From Deltaproteobacteria bacterium (GTDB lineage: Bacteria; Myxococcota_A; UBA9160; SZUA-336), in assembly GCA_004356455.1 (NCBI GenBank), contig SMWZ01000089.1:1-33415 (forward strand): a DNA stretch of 33,415 nt, written 5' to 3'. The first letter of the stretch is position 1. Each line of letters begins with the position of its first letter. The position numbers were made by a program, and so were the translations under genes. Under the pieces are notes generated by a model, which did not search any database, was not told the DNA's origin, and saw only the letters and a list, made by a program, of their open reading frames with translations. Of this stretch, positions 23,455 through 32,490 are shown in pieces.

Positions 23455-24032
23455 TGGAGGAACGTGCGCGCAGGATCGTCGAGACCGCCGTCTCGCTGGC
23501 CGAGAAGGGTGGCTTTGAGGCGGTGCGCCTGCGCGACGTCGCGTCCCAGGCCGGCGTGGCCCTGGGCACGCTCTACCGTCACTTCCGCAGCAAGGAGGAC
23601 CTGCTGATGGCGGCCCTCTCACTGGAGGCAGAGGCCCTGCTCGAGCAGATGCAGGAGACCCCGCCCAGTGGCCTGACACCACTCGAGCGCGTGACGGAGT
23701 ACTTCGCCGCTGCGACACATGCCCTTTGCCGGAAGCCGAAGTTTGCGCGTGCGGTGCTCCGCGCCGGAGCGTCGGGGGAGCCGGAGCTGACGGAGAAGCT
23801 GCGCCGCTTTCACGACATCTGCGCCGAGATGGCCGTGGCGGCGCTGCGCGGCAAGAGCCTGGGCCAGGAGAAGCCGACCGAGCTCGAGCTCAGGGTGTCC
23901 TTTCTATTGCATAAGCTCTGGTTCGCGTCGCTGATCGGCTGGATGGGGGGTCTGCACAGCCAGGCCGATGTCGTCGAGGAGCTACGCGCCGCCGCCGAGT
24001 TGATCATCCGCGGCGCGGAAGGGAACTGGTAA
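23454..24032 (+). CDS. kstR: TetR-family regulator, KstR-like
   Basis: A 192-residue TetR repressor, GTG start overlapping the upstream TAG. The N-terminal DNA-binding domain (ARRIVETAVSLAEKGGFEAV..LRDVASQAGVALGTLYRHF, residues ~6-44) parallels mycobacterial KstR; the recognition helix GVALGTLYRHF differs from the KstR VAVGTLYRYF in very few residues. The C-terminal ligand domain keeps the KstR-like pattern LHKLWFASLIGWMGG ... ELRAAAELII. KstR is released from DNA by 3-oxo-cholestenoyl-CoA-type CoA esters. The four exact KstR-type operators in the window make autoregulation through box 4 and control of all three divergent loci likely. No other regulator gene is present. Confidence 0.85.
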   Translation: MEERARRIVETAVSLAEKGGFEAVRLRDVASQAGVALGTLYRHFRSKEDLLMAALSLEAEALLEQMQETPPSGLTPLERVTEYFAAATHALCRKPKFARAVLRAGASGEPELTEKLRRFHDICAEMAVAALRGKSLGQEKPTELELRVSFLLHKLWFASLIGWMGGLHSQADVVEELRAAAELIIRGAEGNW

Positions 24033-24036
24033 GAGG

Positions 24037-25785
24037 CTAGAGCGCGAGCTCGGCCAGCTTCTCGGCGGAGAGCGCGACGTACGCTTGCGCGGCTGGGTCC
24101 CTTACGAAGAGTGGATCCCGCACCAGATCGAGATCGTACCCCTCGCGTTGGAGGTCGACCTTGCGCAGCTTGAAGGTCGAGGTCATGTCTGCTGCGCTGG
24201 CGAGGCGGACGAAGATCGGGGCCGCATAGGACGGGAGTCGATCCTCGATGTAGGCGTAGAAGGCGCGGCCGTCGAACGCATCGAGATCACTTAGCACGAG
24301 GGCGGCCATGCCCGCTCGTCCCTCCGTGCTCGGAACCTTGACGCCGTACACGTTTGCGATCTCGAGACCCGGAAAGCCGCCCAGAGCCTCGGCCACCTCC
24401 TGCGTGGACACGTTCTCGCTCTTCCAGCGGTAGGTGTCGCCGATGCGGTCCACGAAGTAGAAGTAGCCGTCCTCGTCGTAGCGCAACAGATCTCCCGAGC
24501 GATACCACTGGTCGCCCTTCTGGAAGACGTCGCGCAGGATCTTCTGCTCGGTGGCCTCGGGTGAGGTATAGCCCTCGAAGCGCCCGGCGCCCGATTCCGG
24601 AAGGTCCGGGATCATACCGATGAACTCGCCCACCTCGCCCGGTGCGCACTCGAGATAGGAGCCGTCCTTATTGCGCGGGTGGGACTCCGACTCGATGTCG
24701 TAGCGGATCAAGCGGCCGTTGTGACGATCCTTGTAAGGAATGCGTCCGCAGGAACCGACCCGGTTGTCCAGATTGATGAGCGATGTGTTTGCCTCCGTCG
24801 AGCTCCAGCCCTCGATGATCCGCTCGATCCCGAAACGCTGCTGGAAGTCGGCCCAGATATCCCCGCCCAGACCGGCGCCCATCATCACGCGCAGGCGGTG
24901 ATCGCGATCGCTCTCGCGCCGAGGCTGATGCAGCAGGTAGCGACAGATCTCGCCAATGTACTGGCATGCCGTCACGCCGTAGCGGCGGGTGTCGTCCCAG
25001 AACTGGCTGGCACTGAACTTGCGTCGCAGCACGATCCCCGCTCCCTGAGAGAGCGCACAGGACACCACGACCATGCCGCCCGCGCCGTGGTAGAGCGGCA
25101 GCACGCAGTAGATCACATCGTGGGGTCCGTACCCGGCCACCGCCGACATCGCGTCCCCCACGCCCAGGAAACGCATGTGACTCAGTCGTGCCGCCTTGGG
25201 CAGCCCCGTGGTGCCAGACGTGAAGATGTAGAAGAAATCATCCCCAGCGATCAGGTTTGCGCGCACGGCGCGCTCCGGATTCTCGTTCGGCATGCGCGCG
25301 AGCACCTCGTCCAGGTCCAGCGCACCCTCGGGGGGCCTGACCTGGGCGCCCTCGCGGTCGCGTAAGACATAGACCGTCCAGGTGCGGGCGACGTCCCCGC
25401 CCAAGCTGAGCACGTTCTCGAGGCACTCGCTGCCGACGATCAGGTGTTTGGCTCCGGTCGTCTCCAGCGCGTGGCGGAGCAGCCGCCCGCGAACGTTGGT
25501 GTTGATCAGCGCCGTGGTGACGCCGAGCTTCGCCAGTCCGGCCCAGGTGCTGATGAACTCGGGCCGGTTCTCCATCATCAGCGCTGCGGTATCGCCCTGC
25601 CCGAGCCCGGCCTCCAGCGCCGCGTGGGCCATGCGGTTCGCCGCGGCATTGAGCTCGCCGTAGCTGATGCGGTCTTCCTGATAGAAGATGAAGGGGCGCT
25701 CCGGGTGCGTCTCGGCCTTCTCCTCGATGCGGTCGGCCACGGTGTACTTCTGGCTGGGTGTGTGCTGGAGCGTTGCGGCGCTCAT
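24037..25785 (-). CDS. FATP-type acyl-CoA synthetase, FadD6-like
   Basis: A 582-residue very-long-chain/fatty-acid transport-type ligase. ANL motifs: FYIFTSGTTGLPKAARLSH (P-loop), YCVLPLYHGAGGMVV, CQYIGEICRYLLHQP (characteristic of FATP/FadD6), EGWSSTEANTSLINL, WYRSGDLLRYDEDGYFYFVDRIGDTYRWKSENVST, and TFKLRKVDLQREGYD at the C terminus. These enzymes activate long-chain or bulky carboxylic acids, including bile-acid-like steroids in mammals, so a sterol-related substrate is possible but not shown. I used ATG 25785; GTG 25827 or TTG 25833 would add 14-16 residues. Convergent with the kstR-like gene (4-bp gap); no KstR-like box upstream. Confidence 0.82.
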   Translation of the reverse strand: MSAATLQHTPSQKYTVADRIEEKAETHPERPFIFYQEDRISYGELNAAANRMAHAALEAGLGQGDTAALMMENRPEFISTWAGLAKLGVTTALINTNVRGRLLRHALETTGAKHLIVGSECLENVLSLGGDVARTWTVYVLRDREGAQVRPPEGALDLDEVLARMPNENPERAVRANLIAGDDFFYIFTSGTTGLPKAARLSHMRFLGVGDAMSAVAGYGPHDVIYCVLPLYHGAGGMVVVSCALSQGAGIVLRRKFSASQFWDDTRRYGVTACQYIGEICRYLLHQPRRESDRDHRLRVMMGAGLGGDIWADFQQRFGIERIIEGWSSTEANTSLINLDNRVGSCGRIPYKDRHNGRLIRYDIESESHPRNKDGSYLECAPGEVGEFIGMIPDLPESGAGRFEGYTSPEATEQKILRDVFQKGDQWYRSGDLLRYDEDGYFYFVDRIGDTYRWKSENVSTQEVAEALGGFPGLEIANVYGVKVPSTEGRAGMAALVLSDLDAFDGRAFYAYIEDRLPSYAAPIFVRLASAADMTSTFKLRKVDLQREGYDLDLVRDPLFVRDPAAQAYVALSAEKLAELAL

Positions 25786-25974
25786 CTTGGCGAGCTTTTC
25801 CCAGGTCACTTCGCGGTCGACAACCACGCCCAAAATCTACCACAAGTGCCACCCGCCGGGTCCGATCTGTCGTCTCTCGTAGCGGAGAAGGCGCGTATGA
25901 CGGGCGCTCCTCGCTATTGCATCTTGCTAAAGGCTCGTGGATCGGAGGCCGAGGGATGGAGGAAGAAGGATCCT

Positions 25975-26577
25975 ATGGCCGCCAAACGCAAGGAACGACG
26001 GGGCGGTGAACGTCGTCGTTGCCGGGTTCGCATAAAATTCTGGAACGACGAGATCGAGGCCTCGGGGTTCACCGCGGACATCTCCAGCCGCGGGCTGTTC
26101 GTCGAGACGAGCAAGACGCTGAGTGTGGGCACGCGCCTTCATCTCGAGCTCGAGCTGGAGACGGGCTCCTTCTATGCCGAGGCCGTGGTTGCTCGTGCTC
26201 TCAATGCGCCCCGGACCGCTCAGCCGGTGGTTCAAGCGGGTCTGGGCTTGCGCCTCATGGACATAACCGAGGCCATCCGAGCCGTTGCCGAGCAGGAACT
26301 GCTCGATAAGGGGCTTGAGCTCGATCTGCGTGATCTGGCCAAGCTCGCAACCGTCTACGTTCGAGATATCAAGCGGGGTGGCCTCTTCGTCCCGGCGGAG
26401 AAGCCGCCGGACCGGGATACGAGCGTAACGGTTCGCTTGCTGCTGCCGGAGCCTCACGAGCCCATCGAGGTACGCGGTGTCGTGATCCACGTCATGGACA
26501 ACCCTTCTGGCGTGGCTATCAACCTGCTCGACGTGGACCAGATTCGCGGCAAGCTGGTCAGCATCATCACCGGTTAG
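25975..26577 (+). CDS. Tandem PilZ-domain protein
   Basis: A 200-residue protein. The first PilZ domain has the c-di-GMP signature split as RRRCR (13-17) and DISSRG (35-40), then a beta-barrel pattern (GTRLHLELELETG ... AGLGLRLMDI). The second half (about 120-195) repeats the theme: TVYVRDIKRGGLFVPAEKP, VTVRLLLPEPHEPIEVRGVVIHV, GVAINLLDVDQ, with a weaker RxxxR. A c-di-GMP effector of unknown target. ATG 25975 follows GGAGGAAGAAGG; the frame is open upstream but that part is a shadow of the ligase gene. Its 3' end overlaps the convergent LLM gene by 11 bp. Confidence 0.8.
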   Translation: MAAKRKERRGGERRRCRVRIKFWNDEIEASGFTADISSRGLFVETSKTLSVGTRLHLELELETGSFYAEAVVARALNAPRTAQPVVQAGLGLRLMDITEAIRAVAEQELLDKGLELDLRDLAKLATVYVRDIKRGGLFVPAEKPPDRDTSVTVRLLLPEPHEPIEVRGVVIHVMDNPSGVAINLLDVDQIRGKLVSIITG

Positions 26578-27601
26578 CAGCGCTGCGCAGCGCGCGGATC
26601 ACGGCGCTGGCTTGCGGGTCGTATTTGGGGTCGTCGGGCATTGGAAAGGTGATGCTCGAAGCCAATCCGCCGTACCAGTCGCTCAGGATCCCCGCGATCT
26701 CCTCGTAGGGGCCCGACGGCACCAGCTGATCTAGCATCTCGTCCGTGATCGCGCCCCCCATCTCCTCCCAGCGTCCCTCGCGCGCGAGCTGATGCAGCCG
26801 CCGCCCCAGCTCCGCCCAGCCGTAGAGCTCGAGAGAGGACCAGTACTGGGGGGTGGAGTAGAGAAAGGTCAGGTACTCTCGAATGCGCTCGCGCTCGGCA
26901 CCAACCGCGTCCGGCGTGGGACCGGTGGCCACGAAGCCGCCGGCCATGAGCCTCAGCTCCGCGGGGGAGCGTCCCGCTCGCTTCGCGCCCGCCTCCACGT
27001 TGGGAAGCGTGAGTTCACGCAGATAGCGCGGGCTGGTGTTGGTCGGATGGGTCATTAATCCGTCGGCCATCTCGCCAGCCAGCTGTGTCATGCGCGGACC
27101 GACACCCCCCAGGAAGATCAGGGGCGAGGGCTGGTCCGTGGGTCCGGGATTGAAGAAGGGCTGCATGCGCGTGAAGCGGTAGTGCTCACCCTCGAAGCGA
27201 AGCGGGGAGCCGTTCTGCCAGGAGTCCCAGATGGCTCGCAGCGCAGAGATGTACTCGCGCATGCGTGGGATGGGAGGTTTCCACTTGACGCTGAAGCGTC
27301 CCTCCATGTTGGCTTTCACCTGGGTCCCCAGGCCGAGTTCGAGACGTCCGTGTGATAGGTCCTGCAGGTCTCGGGCCGCGTACGCCACGCTCATGGGGCT
27401 GCGCGGAAAGGCCAACACCACGCTGGTTGCCACGCGCAGCTCCCGCGTATGCTCGAGCGCCAGCAGCGCCATCAGAAATCCGTCGTGCAGCGCCTCGGGA
27501 ACCGTAAGCCCGCTGTACCCCATGCGCTCCGCACGCTGCGCGTGCCCCGGCATCTCGCGCAGCACCATGCGAGCATCGGTCACGGCGTAGACTTGGAACA
27601 T
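26567..27601 (-). CDS. F420-dependent LLM-class oxidoreductase (Rv3520c-like)
   Basis: A 344-residue luciferase-like TIM-barrel enzyme of the TIGR03617/MSMEG_2256 type. Seen: GYSGLTVPEALHDGFL, LALEHTRELRVATSVVLAFPRSP, YAARDLQDLSHGRLELGLGTQVK (cofactor phosphate region), RMREYISALRAIWDSWQNG, and LIFLGGVGPRMTQLAGEMADG. In mycobacteria a close homologue, Rv3520c, lies beside the ltp3/ltp4 genes in the cholesterol cluster. Cofactor F420 is inferred from family. ATG 27601 (GGAAGAGAG just upstream) is preferred to GTG 27616. It is last in the minus-strand operon, 34 bp after the SDR gene. Confidence 0.82.
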   Translation of the reverse strand: MFQVYAVTDARMVLREMPGHAQRAERMGYSGLTVPEALHDGFLMALLALEHTRELRVATSVVLAFPRSPMSVAYAARDLQDLSHGRLELGLGTQVKANMEGRFSVKWKPPIPRMREYISALRAIWDSWQNGSPLRFEGEHYRFTRMQPFFNPGPTDQPSPLIFLGGVGPRMTQLAGEMADGLMTHPTNTSPRYLRELTLPNVEAGAKRAGRSPAELRLMAGGFVATGPTPDAVGAERERIREYLTFLYSTPQYWSSLELYGWAELGRRLHQLAREGRWEEMGGAITDEMLDQLVPSGPYEEIAGILSDWYGGLASSITFPMPDDPKYDPQASAVIRALRSAANR

Positions 27602-27635
27602 CTCTCTTCCAGCCACTGCCCCCGGGGCCAGTGGA

Positions 27636-28552
27636 CTACCCTGGGCTAAAGATGAAACTGTGTTTCAGCGGCTCCAGGCGCTCGAAATGAGGACCGAGCT
27701 CCTTCTCCAGGCTCTCGAAGTTCCAGACCTCCTCGCTCTCGAAGGACTTATCCGTGGAGGGGCCGGCGAGGGTGGTCATCTGCTTGCCCCACACGATGAA
27801 GACCTGACCCGAGATACGCTCGGCGGCTGGAGATGCCAGATAGCCCACCAAAGGGGCGACATTCTCGGGCGCGAAAGTATCGAAGCCCGACTCGGGCGCG
27901 GCGAACATGGCGCCGGTGCGACCGGAGTCGGTCATGCGCGTGCGGGCGCGGGGGCAGATGACGTTGCCCGTCACCCCATACTTGGCACACGCCTGCGCCG
28001 CCGACAGCGTCATGGCGACGATGCCGGACTTCGCGGCCGCGTAGTTGGGCTGGCCTGGGGAGGCGAGCAGAAAGGCCTCAGAGGCGGTGCTGATCAGACG
28101 GCCGTAGACCGGGGCCCCTTTGGCCTTGGACTGCTCGCGCCAGTGCGCGGTGACGAAGCGCATGGTGCAGAAGTGCCCCTTCAGGTGTACACGGATCACC
28201 GCGTCGAAGTCCTCCTCACTCATGTTGAAGATCATACGGTCGCGCAGGAAGCCGGCGTTGTTGACGAGGATGTCGAGGCCCCCGAACGTATCCACGGACT
28301 TCGCGATCAGCGCCTGGGCATCATTCCAATCCGCGACATCGCCGAAGTGTGCGATCGCCTCACCGCCGGCCTTGCGAATCTCCTCCGCGACGGCTTCGGC
28401 GGGGCCCCGGTCGCTACCGCAGCCATCGGATCTCGTGCCGAGATCGTTCACGACCACGCGCGCGCCCAGCCGTGCTAGCTCGAGGGCCTCCACGCGACCC
28501 AGACCGTGGCCCGCGCCGGTCACAACGGCCACCCTCCCGTCGAGAGCCGGCA

Positions 28553-28553
<1 letters not shown>
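27636..28553 (-). CDS. Short-chain dehydrogenase, Hsd4-like beta-hydroxyacyl-CoA dehydrogenase
   Basis: A 305-residue SDR resembling the dehydrogenase part of peroxisomal multifunctional enzyme 2/HSD17B4. Rossmann VVTGAGHGLGR, then ARVVVNDLGTRSDG (Asp for NAD), ILVNNAGFLRDRM, catalytic Ser in LISTASEAF, and NYAAAKSG (YxxxK). The C-terminal extension beyond SGQVFIVWGKQ (about 45 residues, acidic) is typical of this subgroup. In the pathway it would oxidise the beta-hydroxyacyl-CoA before FadA5 thiolysis, as Hsd4A/Hsd4B do in mycobacteria. ATG at 28551-28553 overlaps the thiolase stop as ATGA, implying translational coupling. Confidence 0.82.
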
Positions 28554-29740
<1,187 letters not shown>

Positions 29741-30913
29741 TCATTCGGATCGGCCGAGAATCATGCCACTTGTGGGCACGCCCACGCCGCCGGTGACGAG
29801 CACGTGGTCGGCCTTCTCTGGTTGGTTGATGGCTGTGCCGCGGATGAGACGCACAGCTTCGTTTACGCCGTTCATGCCGTGGATGTAGGCCTCGCTCAGC
29901 TGCCCGCCGTTGGTGTTGGTTGGGAGCCGGCCGCCTAGCTCCAGGTTTCCGTCGTTGACAAAATCCTTTCCTTCGCCGCGACCACAGAAGCCGAACGACT
30001 CGAGCTGCCAGAGTACGATCGGTGTGAACGCGTCGTAGATGATGGCTGCATCCACGTCATCCGGTCCGAGACCCGACATCTGGTAGACCTGTTTCGCCAC
30101 CAGGTCCATCTCTGGCAGATGCGAGATGCTCGGCCGGTAGAAGCTGGTCATGTTCTCCTGCTCGGCTCCAGCGGCCTGCGCCACGCCGCGGATGATGGCG
30201 GGCTTCTGCTTCAGGTCCCTGGCGCGCTCGGGTGTGGTAATGATGCAGGCGGCGCCTCCGTCACTCTCCTGACAGCAATCGAAGAGCCGCAGTGGCGCGG
30301 CGATCAGGCGCGAGCTCTGGTGCTCCTCTACCGTCAGCGGCTTTCCGTAGAAGAAGGCATTGGGGTTATTGACGGCGTGCTTGCGGGTGGACACGGCGAC
30401 CTGGGCCAGGTCCGCGCTCTTGCAGCCGTACTCGTGCATATAGCGCTGCGTGAAAATGGCCACCCAGCTTGCGGGTGTGAGAAGTCCGAAGGGCAGGTAC
30501 CAGCTCCAGTGGATGAGGTCGACGGTGACGATCCCCTCCGCGATCCCTGTGCTGTAGCGGCGTCCGGAGCGTTCGTTGAAGGCGCGGTAGACCACCACCG
30601 TATTGGCGGTCCCGGTGGCCACGGCCATGGCGGCCTGCTGGATCACGCCCACCGCGGCGCCACCGCCGTGGGGAATGCGGCTGAAGAAAGTGAGATCACC
30701 GATACCGACCGAGCGCGCCACCTCGATCTCGTCGCTCGTATCCATGGTGAAGGTCGTCATTCCGTCCACATCACCCGGCTCGAGGCCGGCGTCCTTGAGA
30801 GCGGCTCGTACCGCCTCGGAGGCCAGCTGCAGCTCGGAACGGCCGGAATTCTTCGAGAACTCGGTCTGACCGATGCCCACGATGGCGGCTTCATCCTTGA
30901 GTGTGGTCGGCAT
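29741..30913 (-). CDS. ltp2: Ltp2-like steroid side-chain aldolase
   Basis: A 390-residue thiolase-fold retro-aldolase. Close to mycobacterial Ltp2 (Rv3540c): AAIVGIGQTEFSKNSGRSEL, DVDGMTTFTMDTSDEIEVAR, VVYRAFNERSGRRY, KHAVNNPNAFFYGKPLTVEE, LFDCCQESDGG. The two catalytic Tyr of this family are at 293 (IIYDAF) and 343 (EAYIHGMNG), and the thiolase Cys position is Gly-rich (PHGGGAAVG), so it is an aldolase and not a thiolase. It cleaves the 17-hydroxy-C22-CoA adduct to the C17 ketone and propionyl-CoA, working with the DUF35 part of ChsH2. It begins 3 bp after the chsH1-like gene, as in the igr operon. Confidence 0.92.
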   Translation of the reverse strand: MPTTLKDEAAIVGIGQTEFSKNSGRSELQLASEAVRAALKDAGLEPGDVDGMTTFTMDTSDEIEVARSVGIGDLTFFSRIPHGGGAAVGVIQQAAMAVATGTANTVVVYRAFNERSGRRYSTGIAEGIVTVDLIHWSWYLPFGLLTPASWVAIFTQRYMHEYGCKSADLAQVAVSTRKHAVNNPNAFFYGKPLTVEEHQSSRLIAAPLRLFDCCQESDGGAACIITTPERARDLKQKPAIIRGVAQAAGAEQENMTSFYRPSISHLPEMDLVAKQVYQMSGLGPDDVDAAIIYDAFTPIVLWQLESFGFCGRGEGKDFVNDGNLELGGRLPTNTNGGQLSEAYIHGMNGVNEAVRLIRGTAINQPEKADHVLVTGGVGVPTSGMILGRSE

Positions 30914-30916
30914 GCC

Positions 30917-31342
30917 CTAGGCTCCCGTCGGTAGCGCCACCTTCACCGTTCCGGTGACGTGGTCCCCCCAGCTGTTCTTCCCGGCGACCTCCACCTCTAC
31001 GGTGCCCTCACCCTCGTCCTTCGCCGTCACCGTACCCGTCATACGCATGGTGTCGCCTGGAAAGTTCGGCGCGCCCAGCTTGATCGCCACGCCCTTCAGG
31101 GTGGCATTCATGCCCGCCCAATCAGTGACATAGCGTCCGACCAGGCCGTTGGTGGTGAGGATGTTCATGCATACGTCCTGCATGCCCTGGGACTGGGCCG
31201 TCCCCTTGTCGTGGTGAACCGGGGTGTAGTCCTGAGAGGCCAGGGCCCCTCCCACGATCAGGGTCGTCGTCAGGGGAAGGGTCAGCTCGGGGAGCTTGTC
31301 TCCGACCTTCACGTCCTTCAACTCAAGCGTCTTCACGCTCAT
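30917..31342 (-). CDS. chsH1: MaoC-like steroid enoyl-CoA hydratase subunit, ChsH1-like
   Basis: A 141-residue hot-dog-fold protein matching mycobacterial ChsH1 (Rv3541c): LIVGGALASQDYTPVHHDKG holds the catalytic Asp and His, followed by MQDVCMNILTTNGLVGRYVTDW, FPGDTMRMTGTVTAK and SWGDHVTGTVKVAL. ChsH1 pairs with the MaoC half of ChsH2 and hydrates the 17(20)-ene C22-CoA ester. The ATG overlaps the acyl-CoA dehydrogenase stop (ATGA), and its stop is 3 bp before ltp2, so the subunits are translationally coupled. The extra ~12 N-terminal residues (TLELKDVKVG) relative to the mycobacterial protein look like a normal MaoC lead-in. Confidence 0.92.
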   Translation of the reverse strand: MSVKTLELKDVKVGDKLPELTLPLTTTLIVGGALASQDYTPVHHDKGTAQSQGMQDVCMNILTTNGLVGRYVTDWAGMNATLKGVAIKLGAPNFPGDTMRMTGTVTAKDEGEGTVEVEVAGKNSWGDHVTGTVKVALPTGA

Positions 31343-32475
31343 GCCAGCTCCTTGGGCCCCGTCCGGGCCATGTCCCGCCCCAGCCGCGCGAGCTGCGGCA
31401 TGGCCGCGCCCAGGCTGAGCTCGAGATGCTTGGACCAGAGGAAGTAGCGGTGGATGGGGTAGTCGACGTCCACGCCGATCCCCGCGTGCAGATGCTGAGC
31501 CGAGTTCGCGATGCGCGAGCCCGCTTCCGCGGCCCAGAACTTGGCCACCGCCGTCTCACGGCTGGCGGGCAGACCCTGAGAGAGCTTCCAGATCGCGCGC
31601 CACGTGACCCAACGCAGCGCTTCGAGGTCGATGTAGGCGTCGGCGGCGCGGTGCTGGACGGCCTGGAAGGAGCCGATCGGCACACCGAACTGCTCTCTCT
31701 GGCTTACGTAGCCCGCGGTCAACTCCAGCGCCTTCTCGGAAACGCCGAGCTGGGTGGCGCAGATCGCGACCAGCGCCCGCTCGTAGATCCAGAGCGCGAT
31801 CTCGCCCCCGTTCTGCGCGTCACCGCCGAGGAGATCGTCCTCCCCCACGGTTACCCCTTCCAGTGTCAAATCGAAAATGGGCTCTCCGCTCGAGGTGTTT
31901 GCGCGCACGTGGGTGATGCCCTCCGCTTGGGGGTCGACCAGAAAGACTCCGGCCCCGGCATCGGTGGCGGCGGGCACGAGCACGCGCTGCGCGAGATGCA
32001 GCGCGGGCACGAAGTGCTTCTGACCATCCAGCGTCCAGCCGGAGCCGTTCCGGCGCGCGCGCGTCGCGGGCCGGGCCGGCTCTTCCGAGCCGGCATCCAC
32101 CAGCGCGGCGCTCAGCACCAGCTGGCCGGCGGCCATGGGGGCGAGCCACGCCTTTTTCTGGGCATCGCTGCCGAACTCGGCCAGGGGCAGACCGGCGAAG
32201 GCCAGCGTTGGGAGCACGGGTACGGGCGCCAGCGTCCGCCCGATCTCATGCAGCAGCATGCACACTTCCGGCAGGCCGAAACCCATCCCGCCCAGCTCCT
32301 CGGGCACGACGAGACCCAGTAGGTGGGCCTCAGCCAGCGTCGACCACAGCTCGCGATCGAACCCCTCCGGGCCGGCTTCGATCTCCCGAAGTCGCTCGGG
32401 CGTGACCTCCTTCTCCAGCATGCCGCGCGCCAGGTCCTGCAGCGTGAGCTGTTCTTCGCTGAAGTTGAAGTCCAT
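31339..32475 (-). CDS. Acyl-CoA dehydrogenase in the igr-like operon (FadE27/FadE28-type)
   Basis: A 378-residue acyl-CoA dehydrogenase, clearly paralogous to the FadE27-like protein at 19548: same N-terminus (MDFNFSEEQLTLQDLARGML), EELGGMGFGLPEV, SQREQFGVPIGSFQAVQHRAAD, HLHAGIGVDVDYPIHRYFLWSK. Unlike that paralogue it keeps Glu232 (WIYERALVA) at the position of the catalytic base of FadE26/FadE29-type subunits. In mycobacteria the igr operon has two dehydrogenases (FadE28/FadE29); here only this one is in the window, and a partner may lie upstream of chsH2 beyond the right edge. It lies 15 bp after chsH2 and overlaps chsH1 by 4 bp. Confidence 0.88.
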   Translation of the reverse strand: MDFNFSEEQLTLQDLARGMLEKEVTPERLREIEAGPEGFDRELWSTLAEAHLLGLVVPEELGGMGFGLPEVCMLLHEIGRTLAPVPVLPTLAFAGLPLAEFGSDAQKKAWLAPMAAGQLVLSAALVDAGSEEPARPATRARRNGSGWTLDGQKHFVPALHLAQRVLVPAATDAGAGVFLVDPQAEGITHVRANTSSGEPIFDLTLEGVTVGEDDLLGGDAQNGGEIALWIYERALVAICATQLGVSEKALELTAGYVSQREQFGVPIGSFQAVQHRAADAYIDLEALRWVTWRAIWKLSQGLPASRETAVAKFWAAEAGSRIANSAQHLHAGIGVDVDYPIHRYFLWSKHLELSLGAAMPQLARLGRDMARTGPKELA

Positions 32476-32490
32476 GACGGGCGTATGTCC

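Noticed and set aside
27653..27667. TGAAAC-TGT-GTTTCA palindrome upstream of the LLM oxidoreductase
   Set aside because: The arms match the KstR-like box but the spacer is three bases instead of two, and it lies within the 3' coding end of the SDR gene. Not called as an operator.
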